The notes under the pieces are model-generated. The model saw nothing but the letters and a program-made list of their open reading frames with translations, did not search any database and was not told the DNA's origin. Positions 17,381 through 26,406 of a DNA stretch of 64,000 nt are shown piece by piece. The stretch spans positions 154,114 through 218,113 of the forward strand of contig JALFCF010000006.1 in NCBI GenBank assembly GCA_022771205.1. Reading direction: 5' to 3'. This DNA comes from Mycoplasmatota bacterium. Its GTDB lineage: Bacteria > Bacillota_I > Bacilli_A > RF39 > UBA660. How positions within the stretch are numbered: position 1 is the stretch's first letter; each line of letters begins with the position of its first letter. Both the position numbers and the translations under genes were made by a program.

Positions 17381-18376
17381 TTAAATTATTTTTGCCTCTT
17401 TCTCTAATCTCCGTTCTCTAACATTAGCTCGCTGAATCAATTCGAGATATAAATCATCTTTTGAATCATCACTTAAACATATAAGCTCATCAATTAATTC
17501 TTCACTAGTTTTCCAACGAATTTCATCACCATCTCTAACAAATTCATAGTGAAATTGTGGAAAATGATCATAAAGATCAGATTCATCATTTAATATAGTT
17601 AAGACTTCTTCTTCCACTTCTACTTCTTTTCCTTCAATAACACGAGAAGTATCGTTCTCCAACATTAAATAATAGTCAAATCCGTACTGCATTCTAGAAT
17701 CATACGGCATAGTTAATCCAAATAATCCTAAAAAGGATTCTTCAACACTATATCCTATCATTCTAACATCTATTTCTGCAAACTGTCTAAAATAATTATC
17801 ATCGTAAACTCCACTTCGCCTTGAATTAACAATTTGATCATACGTCATAAATAAATCATATTTATTTTCTACAATATTTCGAATTCTTTTATAATTTTGA
17901 TATATATGACGAGCCTCATGCCCTATTGTATTAATTATTGAAGAACCTCCATTAGCAACAAAATCTTGAACATCATCCTCAGAAATAATAGCTTGTTCAT
18001 AACCAGCAGCACCATGTATATTTTTACCTAAACCTTTAATATCTATTTCACAATTTTTTACCCATGGCTTCAAATTTTGATAAAAAAATTGATATAAAGC
18101 CCCAACTACCACCTCATAAGGATATTGTTTTTGTTGCATAACTGTTTCAATTAATATCTTATTTTGAATAGAAATAGCTGCTTGATCTTGATACATTTGT
18201 GAACCATCAAATAAATTAAAGATAGCCGCATAATCTTCTATAGTAATTTCTTCGGCTAAAATTTTATCAGCCCAAGCTAGATAAGCTTCATCAACTTCTT
18301 CAGGCGTAAAAGATGAAACAAATCGCAAATTATTACCAAGTTTTTTTAAAGAAACAACTACAAAAGAATCATCCAA
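17381..18376 (-). CDS. HExxH-motif protein (possible zinc protease), body of a zinc-ribbon fusion
   Basis: The 331-residue open frame carries GHEARHIYQ (about residue 157), an HExxH zinc-hydrolase signature, with further acidic residues downstream (FAEIDVRM) that could supply the third ligand. No signal peptide or membrane segment is present. Its only start is a TTG at 18376 without a ribosome site. The frame stays open upstream and encodes a Cys-rich zinc ribbon, so the real N-terminus probably lies at 18537 behind a one-base frame slip (see next entry). Family not recognised; substrate unknown. Confidence 0.65.
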   Translation of the reverse strand: MDDSFVVVSLKKLGNNLRFVSSFTPEEVDEAYLAWADKILAEEITIEDYAAIFNLFDGSQMYQDQAAISIQNKILIETVMQQKQYPYEVVVGALYQFFYQNLKPWVKNCEIDIKGLGKNIHGAAGYEQAIISEDDVQDFVANGGSSIINTIGHEARHIYQNYKRIRNIVENKYDLFMTYDQIVNSRRSGVYDDNYFRQFAEIDVRMIGYSVEESFLGLFGLTMPYDSRMQYGFDYYLMLENDTSRVIEGKEVEVEEEVLTILNDESDLYDHFPQFHYEFVRDGDEIRWKTSEELIDELICLSDDSKDDLYLELIQRANVRERRLEKEAKII

Positions 18377-18537
18377 CTGATTTTCTGAATATTCACTTAA
18401 AGTTTGAGAAAACGTTCCTATTTCTTCTTTTAGTCTCTCATTCGCATTCCTACAATAAGAACATTCAAAATCATTATTAAACTCATTAGAACTACAAGAA
18501 GTACAATTACAAAATTTTCTAATTCGCTGTAAACCAT
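18377..18537 (-). other. Zinc-ribbon N-terminus of the HExxH protein, broken by an A-run slip
   Basis: In frame with the HExxH gene but lacking a start codon, this stretch reads KFCNCTSCSSNEF then ECSYCRNANERLKEE: four or five Cys in a treble-clef or ribbon layout. An ATG at 18537 (overlapping TAA of the preceding small gene as TAATG) enters this frame only if the AAAA run at 18515-18518 has one more A, giving MVYSELEKFCNC. The repaired protein would be about 385 residues. Confidence 0.6.
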
Positions 18538-18694
18538 TAATTATTCATTCTTCTCAATTCATCTCTAACATTTATCAATTCCTCTATTTCTTTAATTTCC
18601 TTTAAAATAATTTTACGAATATTTTCATCCTTCTCATCACAATACATTCTTTTAAGAATTTCCAGTTTTTTTCAAATGATATTTTTAAATTCAT
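18537..18694 (-). pseudogene. Small frameshifted ORF upstream of the zinc-ribbon protein
   Basis: An ATG at 18694 opens MNLKISFEK and then leaves frame at a run of seven A (18666-18672). With eight A it would continue as a 52-residue Lys/Glu-rich helical peptide (LEILKRMYCDEKDENIRK..., ending DELRRMNN) whose stop overlaps the next start. The clean alternative frame shows the break is recent, a sequence error, or bypassed by slippage. No family recognised. Confidence 0.5.
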
Positions 18695-18728
18695 ATATTA
18701 TCCCATCCTAGTATTCTTATTTAAAACA

Positions 18729-18756
18729 AATATAACACAAAAAAATTCAAACTCAA
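18729..18756 (-). promoter_or_regulatory. Promoter of the small ORF/zinc-ribbon operon
   Basis: TTGAGT, 16-base spacer, TATATT, about 35 bases before the ATG at 18694. Confidence 0.6.
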
Positions 18757-18765
18757 CACGACCAA

Positions 18766-18792
18766 AATAAAAAGAGACCATAATAATCTCTT
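18766..18792 (-). terminator. Terminator of the lipoprotein gene
   Basis: Six-bp stem AAGAGA/TCTCTT with nine-base loop, then TTTTTAT on the minus strand. Confidence 0.65.
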
Positions 18793-19404
18793 TTACCCTT
18801 CATATAATCCATGAATTTTTTGTAAATCTAAATCTGTAATATTTTGTAATTGCCACTCACCATTTTTCTTAGTCAAATAGAAAGTAATATTATAAGTAGT
18901 AGTATCACTGACATTTTGTAATTCTTTTAACTTATAATCTATATATGCAGCACTATTTTCAATAGCTTCTTCACTACCTTCAACAGCATCCTCTAAAAGA
19001 TTGTCATTATCAGATTGTTCCTTTTCATTAGAAGATTCTATCTCTTCTTTATGCTCCTCATAATACTTTTTAGCATCCCGAATAGTTGTAGCATAATCCA
19101 ACACTTCTATTTCTACATCAACAGTTGCTTCCTCACCATTAATTTCTTCATTTTCAATCTTATAAGATAAGTTTTGATATTGTTTTTCTAAAATCGAACG
19201 ATACTTATCTTTTTGTTCTGCAGTCATCGTATCATCTTTTGAAAGGACTTCGTCTAACTGAACAGAAACATCATCATCCATCTTTTGATATTTACCTAAA
19301 AATTCTTCCACTTTACTAGTAGGAGTATTCATAGAAGTACTACAACCAGCTAAAAAGATTAATAAAAAACCAATACAAACAATAACTTTTCCAAATTTAT
19401 TCAT
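18793..19404 (-). CDS. Lipoprotein of unknown function
   Basis: The N-terminus has a signal sequence with a lipobox FLAGC (Cys at about residue 21), so the mature protein is lipid-anchored on the outer face of the membrane. The 203-residue protein then has a helical domain (residues 30-75), a beta-rich stretch with repeated EEI/EVEIEVLDY, an acidic linker, and a C-terminal NTF2-like pattern NGEWQLQNITD. This layout recalls extracellular DUF4878/NTF2-like lipoproteins. Follows the PP2C gene. Confidence 0.75.
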   Translation of the reverse strand: MNKFGKVIVCIGFLLIFLAGCSTSMNTPTSKVEEFLGKYQKMDDDVSVQLDEVLSKDDTMTAEQKDKYRSILEKQYQNLSYKIENEEINGEEATVDVEIEVLDYATTIRDAKKYYEEHKEEIESSNEKEQSDNDNLLEDAVEGSEEAIENSAAYIDYKLKELQNVSDTTTYNITFYLTKKNGEWQLQNITDLDLQKIHGLYEG

Positions 19405-19457
19405 TATCCATTCCTCCTATTAATAGAATGAACAATAATGAAAAAAATATTCAAAAT

Positions 19458-20273
19458 TTATATTTTTGAAAATAAAACAACACTAGCATTATCTCTCCCA
19501 CGAACAGGAACTAAATAATGATCATATGAATATTTTTTTAAATCACTTGGAATAAAAAGATGTTGATCAACAAAAATAGCTTCATCAATAATTTTACGAG
19601 AAACAAAGTTTATATCAGTATCACGTAAGATTTTTTGTAATTTAGAATCAGTTATTAAATCAGTAACACCATCTGTAGTAAGCAACAATGATTTATAACT
19701 ATCATTAGGAAAAATATAAATATGTGGTCTACAAAGATTTAAAGAAATACCTATACAATTATTAATAATATTACTAGTAGAAAAATAACGTAACCATTCT
19801 TTGTTTAAATGCTGATATTTATAATATAACCAAACATCACTGTCATCTTCTGTAACTTGTCGAATTTCTCCCTTCTTATAAAAATAACAACGAGAATCTC
19901 CCAAATGAACAATAATAGTATCTTCTTCTAATACAAGAGCAAGTGTTAATGTAGTTCCTACCTGTTCACTACCATAAGTTGAAATAAAATAATTATTACA
20001 ATCCATCACAAGATTAGTAAGTCTTTCTTTTAACTCTATAACATCAGAAAAAGATGATAGTGACTGTTCTAAAAACCAATAACCAAATTTCTCTAAAACA
20101 TAATTGGCAGCAATGTCACCATAATGTTTACCACCCATACCATCCGCAACAGCAAGTAACTTAATTCTATCGTCCTGTGGATGTACTAAGACCATAACAG
20201 CATCTTCTTGACTCGGTCTAAGCAAACCAATATGTGATTCTTTCTGTAAAATATAATCATAAATTCGTTCCAT
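19458..20273 (-). CDS. PP2C-type Ser/Thr protein phosphatase
   Basis: A PPM/PP2C metal-dependent phosphatase of 271 residues. Key motifs are HIGLLRPSQEDA (motif 1 Asp), AVADGMGGKHYGDIAA (metal-binding Asp-Gly), TTLTLALV, VHLGDSRCYF and LLLTTDGVTD. It normally opposes a PASTA-domain kinase, which is not in this window. The ATG at 20273 follows AGAGGG; a TTG at 20291 overlaps this site. The C-terminal Asp-Asn (GRDNASV) completes the metal site. Confidence 0.9.
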   Translation of the reverse strand: MERIYDYILQKESHIGLLRPSQEDAVMVLVHPQDDRIKLLAVADGMGGKHYGDIAANYVLEKFGYWFLEQSLSSFSDVIELKERLTNLVMDCNNYFISTYGSEQVGTTLTLALVLEEDTIIVHLGDSRCYFYKKGEIRQVTEDDSDVWLYYKYQHLNKEWLRYFSTSNIINNCIGISLNLCRPHIYIFPNDSYKSLLLTTDGVTDLITDSKLQKILRDTDINFVSRKIIDEAIFVDQHLFIPSDLKKYSYDHYLVPVRGRDNASVVLFSKI

Positions 20274-20331
20274 GGAATCCCTCTTTTGCAAAAGTTAGTA
20301 TATCACAACAAGAAAAAAAGAAAAGAAAAAC

Positions 20332-20362
20332 AAAAAAAGTTTACAGTATACTCTGTAAACTT
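20332..20362 (-). terminator. Terminator of asnB-asnS
   Basis: Ten-bp stem AAGTTTACAG/CTGTAAACTT adjoining the asnS stop, then seven T. Confidence 0.9.
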
Positions 20363-21743
20363 AAAAATCACAATTTCCTGGAGTTCTAGGATATGGAATA
20401 ACATCACGAATATTTTCAACTCCTGTTAAATAGATTAATAAACGTTCAAATCCCATACCAAATCCAGAATGAACGCATCCACCAAACTTACGAAGGTTAA
20501 TATACCAATCTAATTCACTCATATCCATATTCAATTCTTTCATACGTGAAACAAGTTTATCATAATCTTCTTCTCTTTGGCTTCCACCCATTATTTCACC
20601 AGCTCCTGGAACTTCAAGATCAACAGCTGCGACAGTCTCACCATCAGAGTTTTGTTTCATATAGAAAGCTTTTATATCTTTTGGCCAATCAGTAATAAAT
20701 ACTGGACCTCCAAAATATTCTGTAATGTATTTCTCATGTTCTTTCGCAATATCTTCTCCTTGAATTGGCTCAAACTCCCATTTGACATCTGCTTTTTGTA
20801 AAATATCAATAACTTCTTTATGAGTAACGCGAGTAAACTTAGATTTTACTAACTTAGTAAGTTTGTCAAGTAAACCTTTCTCTACAAATTTATCTAAGAA
20901 AGTCATCTCATCTTTACAATGTTCTAAAACATAACCAACAACATATTTTAACATTTCTTCCATGATTTCCATATCTTGATCTAAATCACAAAAAGCAATT
21001 TCTGGTTCAATCATCCAAAATTCGTTAGCATGTACTTTTGTATTTGAGTTTTCTGCCCTAAAAGTTGGTCCAAAAGTATAAGTCTTTTTATAAGCTAAAG
21101 CAAATGTTTCTGCTTCAAGTTGTCCTGATACCGTTAAGGAAGCAGGTTTTTGAAACATATCTTTACTATAATCTACAGCTCCATCTACTTTAGGAATATC
21201 TTCTAAATCCATACAAGTAACATGAAACATTTCTCCTGCTCCTTCGCAATCACTAGCAGTAATTAATGGAGCATGAAAATATACATATCCTCTATCTTGA
21301 AAATATTTATGAATCGCATAAGCAGCAACACTTCTTACACGGAACACAGCTTGAAACAAGTTAGTTCTAGGTCTCAAATACGCTTGTTCTCTTAAAAATT
21401 CTCTAGAATGTTTCTTTGGTTGAATTGGATAATCCTCTGGACAATCCCCTAACAATTTAACTTCTTTCGCCTGAATCTCAAAAGCTTGACCTTCTTTAGG
21501 AGATTCTACTACTTTTCCAACAACTTCAATAGCACTACCCACATGATATTTTTGAATTTCTAAAAAATCATCTAATTTATCATCATAGACAACTTGAATA
21601 TGACTAAAACAAGTTCCATCAGAAAAATCAATAAAACCAAATTCCTTTTGTTTACGATGATTACGAATCCACCCCTGTATTGTAACTTCTTGATCCATAA
21701 ATTCATCTATTTTTTCATATAATTCTTTCGCATCAATTATCAT
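20361..21743 (-). CDS. asnS: Asparaginyl-tRNA synthetase
   Basis: A class IIb synthetase of 460 residues that charges tRNA-Asn. An N-terminal OB-fold anticodon-binding domain (residues 1-105) is followed by motif 2 (FGPTFRAENSNTKVHANEFWMIEPE) and motif 3 (FGMGFERLLIYLTG). It is the second gene of the Asn T-box operon, 28 bases after asnB, so synthesis of Asn and its charging share one switch. Confidence 0.95.
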   Translation of the reverse strand: MIIDAKELYEKIDEFMDQEVTIQGWIRNHRKQKEFGFIDFSDGTCFSHIQVVYDDKLDDFLEIQKYHVGSAIEVVGKVVESPKEGQAFEIQAKEVKLLGDCPEDYPIQPKKHSREFLREQAYLRPRTNLFQAVFRVRSVAAYAIHKYFQDRGYVYFHAPLITASDCEGAGEMFHVTCMDLEDIPKVDGAVDYSKDMFQKPASLTVSGQLEAETFALAYKKTYTFGPTFRAENSNTKVHANEFWMIEPEIAFCDLDQDMEIMEEMLKYVVGYVLEHCKDEMTFLDKFVEKGLLDKLTKLVKSKFTRVTHKEVIDILQKADVKWEFEPIQGEDIAKEHEKYITEYFGGPVFITDWPKDIKAFYMKQNSDGETVAAVDLEVPGAGEIMGGSQREEDYDKLVSRMKELNMDMSELDWYINLRKFGGCVHSGFGMGFERLLIYLTGVENIRDVIPYPRTPGNCDF

Positions 21744-21771
21744 AATTATTCCTCCTCTATTAGTATATCAT

Positions 21772-23355
21772 TTATTTTCCACTATCTCCATAGTTTGATA
21801 AAACTCTGGCACTAGGATCATCCACTTGACAACCATCCCACTCTTTGTTAGGCATCCAATAATCAACTATAAAATCACTATAGCCAGGATAAAACTCTTC
21901 AAATATCTCTCGATATAATAAAGACTCTTTAGTAAATGGTGTATGTTTAGGATATTTCTTTATTTTTTCTTCATATTCTAAATCAGTATACAAACTTTCA
22001 GCATACTCTTTTAAATCATCAACCAAAGAATGACCAACCGCATCACTAAAAGCTGCCTTCTCTCTATACAAAATAGAATGTGGCAAATAATCTTCCTCAA
22101 AAGATTTACGAAGTAAATACTTTCCTTGACCATATTTATTCATTTTTAGTTCAGGATCAATACTCATTACATAAGAAACAAAATCCAAATCTGCAAACGG
22201 AACACGTGCCTCTAACGAACAACTAGAAATACATCTATCAGCACGTAACACATCATACATATAAAGTTCACGAATTCTCTTTTCGCTTTCTTTTTGAAAT
22301 TCTTCTGCACTAGGAGCAAAATCAGTATATTTATATCCAAATAATTCATCACTAACTTCACCAGTTAAAAGTACTCGAATATCAGTATGTTCTCTTATCC
22401 ATTTAGAAAGTAAATACATTCCTATAGATGCTCGAATTGTTGTAATATCCCAAGTTTCTAATCGATAAATAACATCACGCAATGCATTAATTACATCATC
22501 TCGAGTAATAATAACTTCAGTATGATCACTACCGATATACTCAGCTACTTGCTTTGCATATTTTAAATCAATTGCATCAATATCCATACCGATTGCAAAT
22601 GTTCGAATTGGTTTATCAGAAAGCTTCGCAGCAATACTACAAACCAAACTAGAATCAAGCCCACCACTTAACAAAAATCCAACCGGCATATCAGAATCAA
22701 GTCTTTTCTTAACTCCTTCTACTAATCTCTTATGAATTTCTGGATAAATTTTTTCTAAATCATCTGAAATAAACTTATCAACCTTTGTCATATCCCTATA
22801 TAAATGAAACTCCCCATCAGCATAATAATATCCTGGTGGAAATGGATAGACTTCACTACATAAATCTACTAAAGCTTTAGCTTCACTCGCAAACATAATA
22901 GAATGACTAACTTTAGAATATCCATAAAACATTGCTCTTATTCCAATCGGATCTCTTGCAGCAATAAAATCTTTTCTTTTAGAATCATAAAATACTAAAG
23001 CAAATTCACCATCTAACATATGAAACAAATCTAAACCATACTTTTCATACATCGGAAGTAAAACTTCACAATCACTCTCACTACTAAATTTTATTCCATC
23101 CTGTTCCAATTCTTCCTTTATTTTATGAAATCCAAAAATCTCACCGTTGCATACTAGAACACTACCATCTCTTTCAAAAGGCTGCATTCCACTAACTTCT
23201 GGTCCCATAATAGATAATCTATGAAACCCAAAAATTCCAAAGTCATATTCTTTGATACGACTCATATCAGGTCCTCTATATTGTATTTTAGAAAACCCTT
23301 TCATAAATTCTTCTTTACTTACATCTGTCTTTGTATAGACTGTAAATCCACACAT
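21772..23355 (-). CDS. asnB: Asparagine synthetase B (glutamine-hydrolysing)
   Basis: The enzyme makes Asn from Asp, Gln and ATP. The start MCGFTVY leaves Cys2 as the N-terminal glutaminase nucleophile. Residues 30-190 form the Ntn domain (YRGPDMS, CNGEIFG, LDGEFALVF), followed by the synthetase PP-loop SGGLDSSLV (about residue 240) and TGEVSDELFGYKY. Length 527 residues is normal. The ATG at 23355 follows AGGAGTGATC; upstream in-frame codons cross the T-box terminator. First gene of the Asn T-box operon. Confidence 0.95.
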   Translation of the reverse strand: MCGFTVYTKTDVSKEEFMKGFSKIQYRGPDMSRIKEYDFGIFGFHRLSIMGPEVSGMQPFERDGSVLVCNGEIFGFHKIKEELEQDGIKFSSESDCEVLLPMYEKYGLDLFHMLDGEFALVFYDSKRKDFIAARDPIGIRAMFYGYSKVSHSIMFASEAKALVDLCSEVYPFPPGYYYADGEFHLYRDMTKVDKFISDDLEKIYPEIHKRLVEGVKKRLDSDMPVGFLLSGGLDSSLVCSIAAKLSDKPIRTFAIGMDIDAIDLKYAKQVAEYIGSDHTEVIITRDDVINALRDVIYRLETWDITTIRASIGMYLLSKWIREHTDIRVLLTGEVSDELFGYKYTDFAPSAEEFQKESEKRIRELYMYDVLRADRCISSCSLEARVPFADLDFVSYVMSIDPELKMNKYGQGKYLLRKSFEEDYLPHSILYREKAAFSDAVGHSLVDDLKEYAESLYTDLEYEEKIKKYPKHTPFTKESLLYREIFEEFYPGYSDFIVDYWMPNKEWDGCQVDDPSARVLSNYGDSGK

Positions 23356-23382
23356 AATGATCACTCCTTTAAATAATAAATG

Positions 23383-23667
23383 AAAAAGACTAGTCTGTAC
23401 CATAATACTTATTAGTACTATGGGACGAAACTAGTCTTCCGCGGTGCCACCCAATTTATTATAAAGGTTATTAATATCTCTATAATCACTTTTTCGATTC
23501 TATCAAATCTAGCAAATATAACGGTCTGCTCCCGGCTTAGTCTACTTTATTCTTTAAGCACTCAGAAATGTTATTCACCATTCGCTTTTATTCGTTTTCA
23601 CCAATCACGAACTCTCTACAAAAAGTTGAGAACAGCTACTTCTTTTCTTCAACATTTTAAAATTGAT
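23383..23667 (-). promoter_or_regulatory. T-box riboswitch, asparagine specific (AAC specifier)
   Basis: Minus-strand leader with Stem I landmarks GTAGAGAGTTCGTGATTGGTG, a specifier stretch GAAT-AAC-A with the Asn codon AAC at 23570-23572, and core GGGTGGCACCGCGG at 23439-23452. The terminator is AAGACTAGT/ACTAGTCTT, then T5. TGGC in the core matches tRNA-Asn with discriminator G, as encoded at 39448. It controls asnB-asnS. Confidence 0.95.
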
Positions 23668-23673
23668 ATACAC

Positions 23674-23702
23674 ATATTACCATATTTATATTTATTTGTC
23701 AA
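23674..23702 (-). promoter_or_regulatory. Promoter of the Asn T-box operon
   Basis: Consensus TTGACA, 17-base spacer, TAATAT. Confidence 0.8.
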
Positions 23703-23706
23703 ATTT

Positions 23707-24561
23707 TTATGCATCATGATCCATAAACTTCTTAAATTCATTGGGAATAGAAGTTTCAAACAAAATATCTTTTTTAATAGCAGGATAATATATTTTCAAA
23801 CGATTAGCATGTAAAAACAAACGATTTACTTTATTTTTATCACCATACTTTTTATCTCCTACAATAGGCATTTTTTTACTAGAAAAAGCAACACGAATCT
23901 GATTTTTACGACCAGTTTCAATAGTAACTTTTAACATAGAAAAATTATTACTAGATTTTAATACTGAATAATTAGTAATAGCTTTTTTTCCATCCTCATG
24001 ACGAGATACATAAACTAAATTCGTCTTTGTTTCTTTTAAATACTGAACAAGCTGTCCAGATTCTTCTTTCGGATGACCAGAAACAATTGCAGTATATTCA
24101 CGTAAAGATACATATTCATTCCAATTTTCTTGCAATTGATTTTTTGTTTTTTCATCTTTAGCAAATAAAACAATTCCACTAGTATCTTTATCTAAACGAT
24201 GAACAATAAAAATACGCCCTTTTGGATTTTTAGAAATCACATAATCTCGAACAATATGATACAAAGTTCTTTCTTTCTCTTTTTCAGTAGCAATTGTAAG
24301 TAAACCACTAGGCTTATTAACAACTATTAAATGATCATCTTCGAATAATACTTCAAAAGGTATTTTCTTAATATTCTTACTATTAGTATCAATAGTAATT
24401 TTCATTCCCGCAATGAGAGGATAATTATATTGAGTAACTCTTTCTTCACCAACATACACAGAACCATGCACTAAATATTGTTTAACTCTTTTTTTTGGCA
24501 TATCCAAATTTTCATACAAATATTCCAATAATTCACTATTTTTATTAACTATTAACTTCAT
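23707..24561 (-). CDS. RluA/RluD-family RNA pseudouridine synthase
   Basis: A 284-residue RluA-type enzyme isomerising uridines in RNA. The N-terminus is an S4 RNA-binding domain (MPKKRVKQYLVHGSVYV), followed by the catalytic domain with HRLDKDTSG (catalytic Asp, about residue 136), the LLTIATE loop, and the C-terminal KNQIRVAFSSKKMPIVGDKKYG. Which RNA site it modifies cannot be told. The ATG at 24561 follows GGGTGAAGAAC. Confidence 0.9.
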   Translation of the reverse strand: MKLIVNKNSELLEYLYENLDMPKKRVKQYLVHGSVYVGEERVTQYNYPLIAGMKITIDTNSKNIKKIPFEVLFEDDHLIVVNKPSGLLTIATEKEKERTLYHIVRDYVISKNPKGRIFIVHRLDKDTSGIVLFAKDEKTKNQLQENWNEYVSLREYTAIVSGHPKEESGQLVQYLKETKTNLVYVSRHEDGKKAITNYSVLKSSNNFSMLKVTIETGRKNQIRVAFSSKKMPIVGDKKYGDKNKVNRLFLHANRLKIYYPAIKKDILFETSIPNEFKKFMDHDA

Positions 24562-24595
24562 AAGTTCTTCACCCACTTAATTATAATATAAAAAC

Positions 24596-24620
24596 AAAAA
24601 AAAGGCTAGTAATACTAGCC
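24596..24620 (-). terminator. Terminator of the arylsulfotransferase gene
   Basis: Perfect seven-bp stem GGCTAGT/ACTAGCC overlapping the stop, then eight T. Confidence 0.9.
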
Positions 24621-26354
24621 CTCAAACCAAAAATCATCAAATGTATATTTAAATACACGATAGACCATATATTTATTTAGCTTTGCAGTAAATTGCCTAA
24701 TTAATTTATGATTTTCATCATACTCTCCAAATACTCCTGCAGTACCAGAATCTACAATTACATTACCATTTTCCATAGGTTGTACACTAGAAACAATACC
24801 AGAATATGTAACATCAAAGCTATCAACTAGTTCAAATGTCTTTTTATTTTCATCTACTTTATAAACATAATAATAAGATTTGGTACCATCAAAAGCGTTA
24901 TTATTCTCTATACCTAATTTAGAATAATCAAAATCCGGTTGTGAATTTGCTTTACCATAATTATTATCAAAGAATGTAAAATAATAAATACCCTCTTCAT
25001 CAGTTGCTTCATAATTTAAACTATGTTGACCAGCCTGAATTTTAAATTCTCCCTTTTTATCATATACATAACTTTCAAATTCAGTACCTTCCCATATTTT
25101 CTTATCAGCAAGTAAATATACAAGTTCTGGATCTTCTTCAATATTATTAACTCTCAAAATAGAACTAGTCTCTCGACTGCTTAGTATAACATCTCCGCCT
25201 TCTAACCATACAATGGAGTTTAAATGTAACCAGTCAAGACCATCTTCTCCTTCATCTCTAAAGTTAGAATCATCAAGCTTACATGTTTTAACATAAGATT
25301 TAAACATATCTTCAAAATCAATTACTTCAGTAACAGCTTTTGTATCTAAATCAATTTTAATAATACAGTCCTCTTCTGTTTCTTTTTCTGTATTATTAGC
25401 AAGGATTATCAAATTACCTTCATCATCAAATGTATAATCATGATGTAATTGATAATGACCTGTACGATAAATTTCAGTTACTTGCCCTAATGAATTCACT
25501 TCTGCAATTCGAGTTTGTGATACAGAATAATACATTTTTTCATCTTTAAATAAAATTCTATGTGCACGATATCCAATAATTTCTGTTTCCATACGAAGAA
25601 TACCGTCATTATCATAAAGTGCTAAATAATCTTGATTATCAGAATCATTACCAAGCATAGAGTAAAGACCATTAGTAAGCTCTTCTTTACTGTCACCATC
25701 TTTTACCTCTAATTTCTGCTGCCCATTAGCCTTAACATCACTAAGATCCAAAGTAAATTCTTTACTAGCAATTTTTTTACCATTCTTATCCAAAAGCTCT
25801 AATGTTACATCATTCTTTTCCCCAGCAATAAAACCAATTAATTGATATTGATGATTAGTCGTAAGGTTATCTTTTTCACCATTTGATAAAGTTCTAGAAA
25901 AATCATTAATATCTTTATCATCTACATGAATTGTATAACGCATTTCTGCCACTTCATCAGTAGTAAAATAAATATTCAATCCTAATATATTAGTACCATA
26001 AGGATTATAAATCATAAGTGGTTTGTCAAAAGTATAATCATTTTCCAATAAATCATCTAACTTATCTTGTATTACTTCTTGATAAATCATATCATATGGT
26101 TCATATCCTTCTGGATTATTAACTGAATAAATATTATTACCTAACTGATTATTTTTAGTAATAGTAATATTTTCAGTCAACCAATCTTCATCATTCAAAT
26201 GAGCTTCCATCACTTTTTCATTAATATGTTTAACCGCAATCACTACACCATAAGAAATACCACAAATAACTAGTAAAAATAGAACTACTAACCCTATTTT
26301 CTTAACCATCCCCCAATCTTTCTTATCGTGATTTAATCTCTTTTTTCTTTTCAT
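24615..26354 (-). CDS. Membrane-anchored aryl-sulfate sulfotransferase (ASST) family protein
   Basis: PAPS-independent ASSTs move sulfate between phenolic compounds outside the cell. This 579-residue protein has one N-terminal membrane anchor (about residues 18-40), an ASST-N-like beta domain (about 90-210) and a beta-propeller. Family landmarks are ILFKDEKMYY, HHDYTFDDEGNL, DWLHLNSIVWLEGGDVILSSR (catalytic region with His) and the Ser-Arg-Glu-Thr-Ser that follows. It sits alone between two terminated units. Substrate unknown; host or dietary phenols are plausible if this is a gut organism. Confidence 0.82.
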   Translation of the reverse strand: MKRKKRLNHDKKDWGMVKKIGLVVLFLLVICGISYGVVIAVKHINEKVMEAHLNDEDWLTENITITKNNQLGNNIYSVNNPEGYEPYDMIYQEVIQDKLDDLLENDYTFDKPLMIYNPYGTNILGLNIYFTTDEVAEMRYTIHVDDKDINDFSRTLSNGEKDNLTTNHQYQLIGFIAGEKNDVTLELLDKNGKKIASKEFTLDLSDVKANGQQKLEVKDGDSKEELTNGLYSMLGNDSDNQDYLALYDNDGILRMETEIIGYRAHRILFKDEKMYYSVSQTRIAEVNSLGQVTEIYRTGHYQLHHDYTFDDEGNLIILANNTEKETEEDCIIKIDLDTKAVTEVIDFEDMFKSYVKTCKLDDSNFRDEGEDGLDWLHLNSIVWLEGGDVILSSRETSSILRVNNIEEDPELVYLLADKKIWEGTEFESYVYDKKGEFKIQAGQHSLNYEATDEEGIYYFTFFDNNYGKANSQPDFDYSKLGIENNNAFDGTKSYYYVYKVDENKKTFELVDSFDVTYSGIVSSVQPMENGNVIVDSGTAGVFGEYDENHKLIRQFTAKLNKYMVYRVFKYTFDDFWFEG

Positions 26355-26406
26355 AAAATCCTCCTACTGAAAGTGTATCTAGTATATGTGAAATTATTGT
26401 GAAAAT

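Noticed and set aside
18395..18537. Alternative frame from ATG 18537 encoding a hydrophobic peptide
   Set aside because: It looks like a membrane helix, but the other frame gives a regular Cys-rich ribbon continuous with the HExxH gene, so the hydrophobic reading is probably accidental.
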